The notes under the pieces were generated by a model. That model was not told the origin of the DNA and made no database searches. It saw only the letters and a program-made list of their open reading frames with translations. This document shows, piece by piece, positions 17,011 to 25,334 of a stretch of DNA of 64,000 nt (within the stretch, counting starts at the first letter, position 1; each line of letters opens with the position of its first letter). The translations under genes were made by a program, and so were the position numbers. Source of the stretch: Polaromonas sp. (GTDB lineage Bacteria; Pseudomonadota; Gammaproteobacteria; Burkholderiales; Burkholderiaceae_C); the NCBI GenBank assembly GCA_013297865.1, contig JAAFIP010000004.1, positions 62,001 through 126,000 of the forward strand, written 5' to 3'.

Positions 17011-18405
17011 TCAGGCAGGCAAAGCATCAGGCCGCTTGACACCGCCGCGGCGCAGCGCAGGGGGCTTGCCTATGTCGATACCGCAGCGGGCCAGCTCGCG
17101 CTGCAGCTCCTTGCGGAACTGGTGGTAATCCACCTGGGTGCTGTGGCGCGGCGCGCGTTCAAAATCCAGATGCGGGTTATTCATCTCGTGTTCTATCGCC
17201 GCCTGCATGTCGGCTGGCCGCTGCCAGCGCCCGGTGATCTCCTGCACCGCCAGGCGCGACTGCATATCAGCCATCGGCCAGATGCAGCCCAACGGCTGGA
17301 ACAGACCGACAAAATACAGGCTCTGGTACTGTGCATGCATCATCTTGAGAAACAGCGGTGTTTTCTCGGCATGCGTGTAGTCGATGAAGTTTTTGTCGAA
17401 GAACGGGAAGCTGATGTAAAAGCCTGTGCACGCCACCACGATGTCGTAGTCAGCGCGCGCGCCGTCTCTGAACACGACCGATTGCCCCTCAAAGCGCTCA
17501 ATACCGCCGCGCGGCTGGATACGGCCATGGCGGATGTAGTCGATCAGGTCGCTATTGAGTGTGGGGTGCTGGTACAGGGGCGGTTTTGTGTTTTCTGGCA
17601 GCCCCATTGCAGCGTAGCTGCCTTGCAGCAGCGTGAGCAGCCATTTGAAGCTGTGCTGGCGAAGCCATGCGGGCAGCCAGGCGCTGCCCGAGGCGAATTC
17701 GTCAGAGGGTTTGCCAAAAATGAATTTGGGCACAAACCACTGCGGGCTGCGCATGCTCAGGTGCACGCTGCCCGACACGCGCGCGGCCTCCACCGCCACG
17801 TCGCAGGCCGAATTGCCACCCCCAACGACCAACACCCGCTTGCCACGCCAGCTGTCGTTCACGCCCTTGAAATCATGCGAGTGCATGTACTGGCCCTGAA
17901 AGTCACCGGCAATCTCGGGCCAGCGCGGGTTCCAGTGATGGCCGTTGGCCACCATCAGGTGGCTGAACTGTGCGCGCTGGGCTGCACCGCTGGCGTCGGT
18001 AAAGTCCACACGCCAGCTGCCATCGGCGTTACGCTCAATCTGCGTGACGGTATGGCCAAACCGGATGCGTGGCATAACGCCAAAATGCCTGGCGTAGCTT
18101 TCAAAATAGGCCTGCAACTGGCTATGGTGAGGATAGGCAGGGTAGTGCGCGGGCATGGGGTAGTCTTCATACTCGCTCCATGCGCGGCTGGAGATAATAT
18201 GAGTGTTCTCGTTGACACTGCTATGGCCTGTGCTGGCATTGAACACCCAGTTGCCACCGACTTTGGTGCTTTTCTCAAACACGGTGACATCCAGGCCCGC
18301 GGCAACGCAATTTTTGGCAGCGGCAATGCCGCTGGGGCCTGCGCCAATCACACAAATTTTGACAGGGGTATGCATTGGCATATTTTGTGCCGAAGGGCCT
18401 TGCAT
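17011..18405 (-). CDS. Flavin-containing monooxygenase
   Basis: A 464-residue class B flavoprotein monooxygenase. The FAD Rossmann motif is GAGPSG (residues 21-26), the NADPH motif is GGGNSA, and between them lies DFQGQYMHSHDFK, the FMO signature F-x-G-x3-H-x3-F/Y-K. Such enzymes oxygenate amines, sulfides or ketones through a flavin hydroperoxide. The ATG at 18405 and internal ATGs at 18381 and 18375 are all possible starts. It is divergent from lgt with a 45-base gap. The substrate is unknown. Confidence 0.88.
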   Translation of the reverse strand: MQGPSAQNMPMHTPVKICVIGAGPSGIAAAKNCVAAGLDVTVFEKSTKVGGNWVFNASTGHSSVNENTHIISSRAWSEYEDYPMPAHYPAYPHHSQLQAYFESYARHFGVMPRIRFGHTVTQIERNADGSWRVDFTDASGAAQRAQFSHLMVANGHHWNPRWPEIAGDFQGQYMHSHDFKGVNDSWRGKRVLVVGGGNSACDVAVEAARVSGSVHLSMRSPQWFVPKFIFGKPSDEFASGSAWLPAWLRQHSFKWLLTLLQGSYAAMGLPENTKPPLYQHPTLNSDLIDYIRHGRIQPRGGIERFEGQSVVFRDGARADYDIVVACTGFYISFPFFDKNFIDYTHAEKTPLFLKMMHAQYQSLYFVGLFQPLGCIWPMADMQSRLAVQEITGRWQRPADMQAAIEHEMNNPHLDFERAPRHSTQVDYHQFRKELQRELARCGIDIGKPPALRRGGVKRPDALPA

Positions 18406-18450
18406 GCGTATCGCAAGTTACCCTAGGGTTCATCGGGCAAAATACAGCCC

Positions 18451-19263
18451 ATGCTGATTCACCCTCAAATCGACCCTATCGCGCTCAAGCTGGGCCCGCT
18501 GGCCATCCACTGGTATGGCCTGACCTACCTTGCAGCTTTTGCATTGTTCATGTTTCTGGGCATTCGCCGCCTCAAGCATCCGCCCTATGCCACCATCACT
18601 GGCCCCGGCGCGTGGACGCGCAAGGATGTGGAAGATATCCTTTTCCTCGGGGTCATGGGTGTGGTGCTGGGCGGGCGCATTGGCTACTGCTTGTTTTACA
18701 AACCCGCGTATTACCTTGCCCACCCGCAGGAGATTTTCTATGTCTGGCAGGGCGGCATGAGTTTTCATGGCGGGTTGCTGGGCGTGGTGTGCGCGGAGAT
18801 CTGGTTTGCCTATTCACGCAAGCGTTCGCTGTTCCAGGTGGCTGACTTTGTTGCGCCATGCGTGCCTACCGGCTTGATGATGGGGCGCATTGGCAACTTC
18901 ATCAACGGCGAGCTGTGGGGGCGCGTGGCCGATCCGTCCCTGCCCTGGGGCATGGTGTTTCGCGGTGCGGGGGACGCGCCGCGCCATCCCTCACAGGTCT
19001 ACCAGATGCTGATGGAAGGCCTGCTGCTGTTCATCCTGCTGTGGCTGTATGCGCGCAAGGAACGCAAGCCGGGGCAGGTGGCTGCGGCATTTTTAGTGCT
19101 CTACGGCATCTTCCGTTTTATCGCCGAATACTTCCGCGAGCCCGATGCCCACCTAGGGTTACTCAGCATGGGATTGTCCATGGGGCAGTGGCTTTGTGTC
19201 CCTATGATTGTGGGTGGCGCAGGCCTGTGGGCCTGGGCGCAGAAACAGTCTGCACGCCGCTGA
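18451..19263 (+). CDS. lgt: Phosphatidylglycerol:prolipoprotein diacylglyceryl transferase
   Basis: Lgt moves diacylglycerol from phosphatidylglycerol to the lipobox Cys of prolipoproteins in the inner membrane. The 270-residue protein has about seven membrane segments and the family signature [14 protein letters not shown] (about residues 147-160), with the earlier YGLTYLAAF and the HGGLLG motif also present. The length is normal. Confidence 0.96.
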   Translation: MLIHPQIDPIALKLGPLAIHWYGLTYLAAFALFMFLGIRRLKHPPYATITGPGAWTRKDVEDILFLGVMGVVLGGRIGYCLFYKPAYYLAHPQEIFYVWQGGMSFHGGLLGVVCAEIWFAYSRKRSLFQVADFVAPCVPTGLMMGRIGNFINGELWGRVADPSLPWGMVFRGAGDAPRHPSQVYQMLMEGLLLFILLWLYARKERKPGQVAAAFLVLYGIFRFIAEYFREPDAHLGLLSMGLSMGQWLCVPMIVGGAGLWAWAQKQSARR

Positions 19264-19270
19264 CAGCGGG

Positions 19271-19304
19271 AGTGCCCTCAGAGACAGGGCACTGACTCTG
19301 AGGG
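19271..19304 (+). other. Two mutually exclusive hairpins after lgt
   Basis: AGTGCCCT (19271-19278) can pair with AGGGCACT (19286-19293), or CCCTCAGAG (19275-19283) can pair with CTCTGAGGG (19296-19304). The two stems share bases, so only one can form at a time. No T run follows. It could be a weak end structure for lgt. Confidence 0.4.
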
Positions 19305-19379
19305 CGCATTGCGCCGCTGTAACCTCACCAATAGCTAGATCAGAAGACAAGGTAAAAACCCTGATTTTGTAATTACTCA

Positions 19380-19395
19380 TAATTATGCATAATTA
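19380..19395. promoter_or_regulatory. Perfect 16-bp palindrome at the start of the GntR gene
   Basis: TAATTATGCATAATTA reads the same on both strands and covers the first possible start codon of the regulator gene; a related ATTACGTAAT follows at once. GntR/FCD regulators bind short palindromes and often control themselves, so this is the likely operator of the malonate operon. It also suggests translation starts at the next ATG (19403). Confidence 0.6.
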
Positions 19396-20071
19396 CGTAA
19401 TCATGCATGCCATTCAAAAATCCCTGCATATGGAGGTTGCTGCCCAGCTGCGCGAAAGCATTTTTGCGGGCAGTCTGGCGCCTGGCAGCTTCATCGACGA
19501 GGCCGCTTTGTGCGAGAGCATGCACATTTCGCGCACGCCGCTGCGTGAAGCGCTCAAGGTGCTGTCGGCTGAGGGCTTGGTGCGCCACCAGCCACGGCAG
19601 GGCAGTTTTGTCAGCACGGTATCGGAGCAGGACCTGGACGAAATTTTCCCTGTCATTGCGCTGCTGGAGGGGCGCTGCGCGTTTGAGGCAGCCAGCCAGG
19701 CCACGGATGCAGATATCGCCGCCTTGCAAACCCTGCATGAGCGACTGCAAAAACACGCCAAGGCCAAGCGAATCAATGAGTATTACGAAACCAACTTTGC
19801 CATCCATGAGGCCATCATCACCCTGGCTAACAACAAATGGCTGTCGCAGGTGATCGGTGATCTGCGCAAGATCGTCAAGCTAGCCCGCTTGCAGCAGTTG
19901 CATGCGCCGGGGCGGCTGGAGCAAAGCCTCTCAGAGCACATGGCAGTGTTCGCTGCGCTGAAGGCCCGTGATGCAGAAGGCGCTGAGGCGGCCATGCGCA
20001 CGCATTTGACACGCCAGCGCAAGGCGCTGCGCGACTTGGCACAGACGCAGCAATCGCGCCTGGTGGTGTAG
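19385..20071 (+). CDS. matR: GntR-family (FCD) regulator of the malonate operon
   Basis: A 228-residue protein (222 if it starts at 19403) with an N-terminal winged helix (LCESMHISRTPLREALKVLSAEGLV) and a C-terminal all-helical FCD ligand domain with the metal-type His positions NFAIHEAI and SEHMAVF. It stands first in a same-strand row with malonyl-CoA decarboxylase and malonyl-CoA synthetase, the arrangement of rhizobial matR-matA-matB. By that analogy it should sense malonate and control the row; this is inference from position. A palindrome overlaps its start. Confidence 0.88.
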   Translation: MHNYVIMHAIQKSLHMEVAAQLRESIFAGSLAPGSFIDEAALCESMHISRTPLREALKVLSAEGLVRHQPRQGSFVSTVSEQDLDEIFPVIALLEGRCAFEAASQATDADIAALQTLHERLQKHAKAKRINEYYETNFAIHEAIITLANNKWLSQVIGDLRKIVKLARLQQLHAPGRLEQSLSEHMAVFAALKARDAEGAEAAMRTHLTRQRKALRDLAQTQQSRLVV

Positions 20072-20079
20072 AGATCGGC

Positions 20080-21573
20080 ATGGCAACACAAAACTGGATT
20101 GCCCGAAGCGTGTCGCGTTTTCGGCCCGACTCCAAAGCTGTGCCAGAAGCCGACGCATCAGCTGAGAAATCTTCAAAGCTGCGTGCTGCAAAATCCCCGG
20201 ATGCCGATGGTACGCAGCCTAAGACCGCAGTCCAGCGCCGCAGCACACGTGAGCGGTTGGAGGCCACCTTGCGCCGCAAAGAGGAGGCGTTATCACCCAG
20301 AGTGCTGCGCCAGACATTGCAGCAGCTGCAGGCGATTGTGGACCCGCGCGTGAGCGAGGTAGAAGGCGGTCGCCGCGCCCAGGCGTTGGCCAATTGGTAT
20401 GCCACTGCTACGCTGGAGCAGCAGCGCGACTGCTGGCTGCTGATGAGCGAGCAATTTATGGCCAATCGTGAGCTGGCGCGTATTGAGCAGGCCAAATATG
20501 CTGCAGCCGTGGGCACGCCCGATGAAGCTGCTGCCGAGGTGCTCCTGCGAAAAGCTACGGTCTCACCCCGGCGCAGGCTGCTGCAGCGCTTCAGTGTGTT
20601 TTCCGAGGGCGTCCGCTTTTTGGTGGACATGCGCGCGCAGATGCTGCCGCACCTGAAGTCTGACAAGCGCCTGCAGGCCCTGGATGTGGAGATGGAATAC
20701 ATGTTCTCCACCTGGTTTGATATCGGCTTTCTGGAGCTGCGTCGCATCAGTTGGGATTCGCCTGCCTCCATGATTGAAAAGCTCATTCAATACGAGGCAG
20801 TGCACGACATTAAAAGCTGGGCAGATCTGAAAAACCGGCTCGACAGCGACCGCCGGTGCTACGGTTTTTTTCATCCGCGCTTGCCCGATGAGCCTTTGAT
20901 ATTTGTCGAGGTAGCGCTGCTAGATGAGATAGCGCAGAGCATTGCGCCCTTGCTGGACGAGTTTGCAGACATGGCAGATCTTAAAAAGGCGACAACGGCA
21001 GTTTTCTACTCCATCAGCAACACGCAGGCCGGCTTGCGCGGCGTGAGCTTTGGCGACTCGCTGATCAAGAACGTGGTGGAAACCTTGAAGACCGAATTTC
21101 CACAACTCAAAACTTTTGCAACGCTATCGCCCATACCCGGATTTCGCGCATGGCTGAGCAAGAATGCGGCTGCAATGTTGACCAGGTTAGACGAAAAACG
21201 GCTGCAGGAGCTGGGGCGAGCTGTCGGCTTCGAGCCACCCGCAGCGGGTCATTTCCTGCAGGCGGTGGATACGGCGCAGCACTTGGATGTCAAATCACCC
21301 GTTCGGCAGATGTTGCTGCACTGTGCAGCGCACTATCTGGGCCACGGCCTGGCTGATGGAGTGCCCATCGACGCCGTGGCACGTTTTCACCTGGGCAATG
21401 GTGCGCGCATCGAGCGGTTGAACTGGGCGGGCGATGTGAGCACTAAAGGGTTCAAACAGTCTTATGGGATGATGGTAAATTACCTGTATGACTTGAAAAA
21501 ACTGGACAAGCACAGGCTCATGCTTGCGCAAGGCAAAATACCGTTATCGAGTGATGTAGAAAAGTTGATTTAA
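20080..21573 (+). CDS. matA: Malonyl-CoA decarboxylase
   Basis: A 497-residue decarboxylase that converts malonyl-CoA to acetyl-CoA and CO2. Conserved blocks are SNTQAGLRGVSFGDSLIK, FATLSPIPGFRAWL and, near the end, LNWAGDVSTKGFKQSYG with MVNYLYDL. The first 70 residues are poorly conserved and basic. It begins 8 bases after the regulator and is followed after 17 bases by the receptor gene, which has a GGAGACAAC ribosome-binding site. Confidence 0.93.
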   Translation: MATQNWIARSVSRFRPDSKAVPEADASAEKSSKLRAAKSPDADGTQPKTAVQRRSTRERLEATLRRKEEALSPRVLRQTLQQLQAIVDPRVSEVEGGRRAQALANWYATATLEQQRDCWLLMSEQFMANRELARIEQAKYAAAVGTPDEAAAEVLLRKATVSPRRRLLQRFSVFSEGVRFLVDMRAQMLPHLKSDKRLQALDVEMEYMFSTWFDIGFLELRRISWDSPASMIEKLIQYEAVHDIKSWADLKNRLDSDRRCYGFFHPRLPDEPLIFVEVALLDEIAQSIAPLLDEFADMADLKKATTAVFYSISNTQAGLRGVSFGDSLIKNVVETLKTEFPQLKTFATLSPIPGFRAWLSKNAAAMLTRLDEKRLQELGRAVGFEPPAAGHFLQAVDTAQHLDVKSPVRQMLLHCAAHYLGHGLADGVPIDAVARFHLGNGARIERLNWAGDVSTKGFKQSYGMMVNYLYDLKKLDKHRLMLAQGKIPLSSDVEKLI

Positions 21574-21590
21574 TATTTTTAGGAGACAAC

Positions 21591-22571
21591 ATGACAGAAT
21601 TTAACCGCCGCACCCTGGTGCAATCCCTCTCGCTTGCAGCCCTGCTTCCTGGCGTGGCTTCTGCGCAATCGGGCTGGCCTGCCAAGCCAGTGACCATGGT
21701 GGTGCCTTTCCCTGCGGGCGGGGGCACCGATGCTTTTGCGCGGCCCCTGAGCGCGCAGTTTTCCAAAACCACGGGCAAGCAGCTGATCATTGACAACAAA
21801 GGCGGCGCGGGCGGCACGGTGGGCGCGTCGATTGCGGCCAAGGCCGCCAATGACGGCTACACCTTCTTCATGGGCGCAGTGCACCATGCCATCGCACCCA
21901 GCATGTACCCCAAGCTGGACTACAACATTGAGAGCGACCTCGTGCCCCTGGTGCTGGCTGCTGTGGTGCCGCAGGTGCTGGTAGTCAACCCCAAGAAAGT
22001 GCCTGCCGCTAACTTCAAGGAGTTTGTCGAATTCGTCAAAAAGAACCCTGGCAAACTCAACTACGGCTCTGCAGGCGGCGGCACCTCGCACCATCTGGCG
22101 GGCGAGCTGTTCAAGCTGCAGACGGGCACGTTCATCACCCACATCCCCTACCGCGGCGCAGGCCCCGCGCTCCAAGACCTGATTGCGGGCAACGTCGACA
22201 TGATGTTCGACGGCCTAGGCTCTTCAGCTGCCCACATCAAAGGGGGCCGCATCAAGGCGCTGATGGTCTCTGGCCCCAAGCGCAACCCGGCTTTCCCGGA
22301 TGTGCCTTGCGCAGGCGAGCTGGGCCTGCCCGACTACACCGTGACCACTTGGTACGGCATCTGGGGCAGCAAAGGCATGCCCGCCGATGTGCAGACGCGC
22401 GCTACAGACGAGTTTCGCAAGGCGCTGGGCAGCGATGAGCTCAAAGCAGTCTGGGCTAACCAGGGTGCGGAGTTTCCCGGCACTACGTCCGCGCAGTTTG
22501 CGGCCTTCCTAAGCGCCGACATCAAGCGCTGGGCTGGCGTAGTCAAAGCCTCGGGTGCCAAGCTTGATTGA
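21591..22571 (+). CDS. Tripartite tricarboxylate transporter receptor (Bug/TctC family)
   Basis: A 326-residue periplasmic binding protein. The N-terminus has a Tat-like NRRTLVQS followed by a hydrophobic segment ending ASAQ. WPAKPVTMVVPFPAGGGTDAFAR is the standard opening of Bug proteins, and YRGAGPALQDLIAGNVDMMFDG the central signature. Inside this operon it most likely binds malonate, taking the place of the MatC carrier. No TctA or TctB membrane gene is in the window, so it must use components encoded elsewhere. Confidence 0.92.
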   Translation: MTEFNRRTLVQSLSLAALLPGVASAQSGWPAKPVTMVVPFPAGGGTDAFARPLSAQFSKTTGKQLIIDNKGGAGGTVGASIAAKAANDGYTFFMGAVHHAIAPSMYPKLDYNIESDLVPLVLAAVVPQVLVVNPKKVPAANFKEFVEFVKKNPGKLNYGSAGGGTSHHLAGELFKLQTGTFITHIPYRGAGPALQDLIAGNVDMMFDGLGSSAAHIKGGRIKALMVSGPKRNPAFPDVPCAGELGLPDYTVTTWYGIWGSKGMPADVQTRATDEFRKALGSDELKAVWANQGAEFPGTTSAQFAAFLSADIKRWAGVVKASGAKLD

Positions 22572-23427
22572 CCTGCAGCTGTCTGGCACGGTCGCAACCA
22601 TCACGCTGCGCAACCCAGCGCGGCGCAACGCCATGACACGAGCCATGTGGCGCGCGCTGCGGGAGCAGGTGGAATCCCTCAATAGCCATGAAAATAGTAG
22701 CTATACAAATAATAGCTGCTCCCGCGATATTCCATTGGCCTACAGCCCGATTCGATGCCTCATTATTGCGGGTGAGGCAGGGCATTTCTGTGCGGGTGGC
22801 GACATTTCGGAATACCCCGAATTTCGCTTTGAGACAGAGAGTCTGCGCGCCTTCCACGAAGACGATGTAGCGCCTGCACTGCACGCGCTGCTGGCTTGCG
22901 ACCTGCCTATCGTGGCCCAGATCGAGGGCAACTGCATGGGCGGCGGCCTGGAGATAGCGGCTTGCTGCGACATCCGCATCGCCGGGCAAAGTGCCAGCTT
23001 TGGTGCGCCGATCGCCAAGCTGGGCATGCCGATGGCACCCCAGGAGCTGGCGGTGCTGCTGCGTGCAGCGGGCGAGGCCACGGTGCGCGAGATGCTGCTG
23101 GAGGCACGGGTGCTGGATGCGCAGCAGATGGCCCAGCGCGGTTTTGTGCAGCGCGTGGTGGCTGACAGCGATGTAGCCGCCGAGGCCCAGGCCACGGCGC
23201 AGCGCATGGCACAGCTCAGCCCACAGGCCGCGCGCCTGAACAAGCAGGCGCTGCGTGCTATTTATCAACCCCATCGGGCTGCAGCCCAATCAAATATCAC
23301 GGGAGCAGCTACTGAAAACGTAGCAAATCAATCTACCTTCATCGATCAACCCTATGCCTACGCGAGCAGCGCCGAGCATGTGGAAGGTGTCACCGCCTTT
23401 CTTGAAAAGCGTGCACCCAGGTTTTAA
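22555..23427 (+). CDS. Enoyl-CoA hydratase/isomerase-family protein with two repeat-encoded inserts
   Basis: A 290-residue crotonase-fold protein starting at a GTG that overlaps the receptor gene by 17 bases. The acyl-CoA oxyanion-hole segments are GHFCAGGDISEYPE and CMGGGLEIAACCD. The place where hydratases carry a catalytic Glu (usually PE in FGxPE) reads FGAPIAKLG, so hydration is doubtful. Dispersed repeats lie in frame at residues 46-66 and 241-259; without them the protein has the usual length. Its task in malonate use is unknown. Confidence 0.8.
   Translation: MPSLIDLQLSGTVATITLRNPARRNAMTRAMWRALREQVESLNSHENSSYTNNSCSRDIPLAYSPIRCLIIAGEAGHFCAGGDISEYPEFRFETESLRAFHEDDVAPALHALLACDLPIVAQIEGNCMGGGLEIAACCDIRIAGQSASFGAPIAKLGMPMAPQELAVLLRAAGEATVREMLLEARVLDAQQMAQRGFVQRVVADSDVAAEAQATAQRMAQLSPQAARLNKQALRAIYQPHRAAAQSNITGAATENVANQSTFIDQPYAYASSAEHVEGVTAFLEKRAPRF
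22690..22752 (-). repeat. Dispersed repeat, copy 3 (in frame in the crotonase gene)
   Basis: Inverse orientation, core 22712-22738 with one change. It is translated as part of the crotonase protein, giving NNSCSRDIPLAYSP. The left flank holds an extra AATAGTAGCTAT, the usual AT-rich tail of the element. Confidence 0.9.
23276..23330 (+). repeat. Dispersed repeat, copy 4 (in frame in the crotonase gene)
   Basis: Forward orientation, core 23286-23312 with a few changes (ATATCACGGGAGCAGCTAC). It is translated as AAAQSNITGAATENVANQ near the C-terminus. Confidence 0.85.
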
Positions 23428-23486
23428 ACTTGTCCGGCCTGCGTACTGATGCCCGGGCCGCACACAGCTACATTTATCTCACGACC

Positions 23487-25034
23487 ATGACCAATGCCAA
23501 TCTTTACGCCCATCTGCGCGCCAATTTCCCTGCTGACCTGAACGCTGTAGCGGTTGAAACCGACAGCGGCCTGCACTACACCTGGAGCGACCTGGAGCGC
23601 GCCAGTGCCATGCTGGCCAATCTGCTGGTTTCGCTCCAACTGCCCGCGGGCGCACGCATTGCAGTGCAGGTAGAAAAATCGGTCGAAGCCATGATGCTGT
23701 ACCTGGCTACCCTGCGTGCAGGCTATGTGTTTTTGCCGCTCAACACGGCTTACCAAAGTGCCGAGATCGAATACTTCATCACCAATGCCGAGCCTGCCGT
23801 GGTGGTGTGCAGCAGCAAAAATTTTGGCTGGGTGTCCAAGATCGCCTTCACCTGCGGCACGCAGAACGTGTTTACCCTCAACGATGACCGCACCGGCAGC
23901 CTGCTGGAGCGCGCCGTGCACTGCTTGGACCAGCACCGCTGCGCCAGCAGCCAGGACGATGATCTGGCTGCCATTCTGTACACCAGCGGCACCACAGGGC
24001 GCAGCAAAGGCGCCATGCTCAGCCACGGCAACATGCGCAGCAACGCGCAGATGCTCAAGGACTACTGGGGCTGGCAGCGCGGCGATGTACTAATCCATGC
24101 CCTGCCGATTTTCCATGTGCATGGCCTGTTTGTGGCCATCCATGGTGCGCTGATCAATGGCAGCAAGATGATCTGGCTCAACAGGTTTGAGCCCAAGGCG
24201 GTGATCGCCCAGATGCCACGCGCCACGGTTTTCATGGGGGTGCCCACGCTGTATGTGCGCATGCTGGCTGAGCCTACGTTGAATAAGGCCGTGGCCAGCA
24301 AGATGCGCCTGTTCATTGCAGGCTCTGCGCCGCTGCTCAAGGAAACCTTCGAAGCCTGGCGCTCAGCCACCGGCCACACCATCCTGGAGCGCTATGGCAT
24401 GAGCGAGACCGTGATGCTCACCTCCAACCCCTACAGCGCAGACCCGCGCTATGCCAACCAGAGCGAGCGCCGTGCTGCCACCGTGGGCTTTCCACTGCCC
24501 GGCGTCAGCCTGCGGGTGTGTGATGAGGATGGCAAGGCCCTGGCGGTCAACGAGATTGGCGGCATCCAGGTCAAGGGGGCCAATGTGTTTGCAGGCTACT
24601 GGCGCATGCCCGAGAAGACCCAGGAAGAGTTCACAGCTGATGGCTATTTCAAGACTGGTGATGTTGGCAAGATCGATGAACGCGGCTATGTGCATATCGT
24701 AGGCCGCAGCAAAGACCTGATCATCAGCGGCGGCTACAACGTCTACCCTGCTGAGATCGAAGGCTATATCAACGACCTCGCAGGCGTGGCCGAGAGCGCG
24801 TTGGTCGGTGTGCCACACCCGGACTTTGGCGAAGTGGGCGTGGCGCTGGTGATCGCCAAATCTGGCGCAGCGCTGCAGCCCGAGACCATCATCACCGCGC
24901 TCAAATCGCGGCTGGCCAATTTCAAAATTCCCAAGCGCTGCATCGTCGTGCCTGAGCTGCCGCGCAACACCATGGGCAAGGTGCAGAAGAACCTGTTGCG
25001 CGAAAAATATCAGACGCTGTTTGCTAAAAGTTAA
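23487..25034 (+). CDS. matB: Malonyl-CoA synthetase (acyl-CoA ligase family)
   Basis: A 515-residue ANL-family ligase that activates an acid with ATP and CoA. The P-loop is YTSGTTGRSKGAMLSH, the adenylate motif is ERYGMSE, GYFKTGDVG marks the hinge region and PRNTMGKVQK holds the catalytic Lys. The malonate assignment rests on resemblance to MatB and on the decarboxylase and regulator upstream: malonate to malonyl-CoA here, then acetyl-CoA by the decarboxylase. The ATG at 23487 begins the conserved sequence; the open frame before it is unconserved. Confidence 0.9.
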   Translation: MTNANLYAHLRANFPADLNAVAVETDSGLHYTWSDLERASAMLANLLVSLQLPAGARIAVQVEKSVEAMMLYLATLRAGYVFLPLNTAYQSAEIEYFITNAEPAVVVCSSKNFGWVSKIAFTCGTQNVFTLNDDRTGSLLERAVHCLDQHRCASSQDDDLAAILYTSGTTGRSKGAMLSHGNMRSNAQMLKDYWGWQRGDVLIHALPIFHVHGLFVAIHGALINGSKMIWLNRFEPKAVIAQMPRATVFMGVPTLYVRMLAEPTLNKAVASKMRLFIAGSAPLLKETFEAWRSATGHTILERYGMSETVMLTSNPYSADPRYANQSERRAATVGFPLPGVSLRVCDEDGKALAVNEIGGIQVKGANVFAGYWRMPEKTQEEFTADGYFKTGDVGKIDERGYVHIVGRSKDLIISGGYNVYPAEIEGYINDLAGVAESALVGVPHPDFGEVGVALVIAKSGAALQPETIITALKSRLANFKIPKRCIVVPELPRNTMGKVQKNLLREKYQTLFAKS

Positions 25035-25334
25035 TTTATTTGCAAATAATACTAAATAGCTTATTGGATGCTTCAGGGCATAGAAGCATGTGTCGGTACT
25101 ATTCATTTAATAGCATTTGATCCAAGCTCGCAAAGAGTGTGCGGTTTTTCATATTTCCAGTGGAGTGTGGAAACATCTTCGCAATTTGCAACACTGCAAG
25201 AGCCAGATTTTTGCCAGAAATGTGACATTGGCACGCTAGCCCACTAAGCCCTGTGCCAATAATCTTTGACGACACACACACGTTGGAGAAGAGATTTGAT
25301 ACGCACTGCGGATTTGGCAGCGCCATGCCGCGCT
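25035..25334. other. 300-base gap between the malonate operon and the DUF11 gene
   Basis: No gene is seen here. The sequence is more AT-rich than its surroundings. The only structure found is an 8-bp inverted repeat, ATTGGCAC (25227-25234) with GTGCCAAT (25253-25260), which might be an operator for the next gene. A stretch near 25051 (AATAGCTTATTGG) may be a decayed piece of the dispersed repeat lacking its GC-rich core. Confidence 0.5.
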
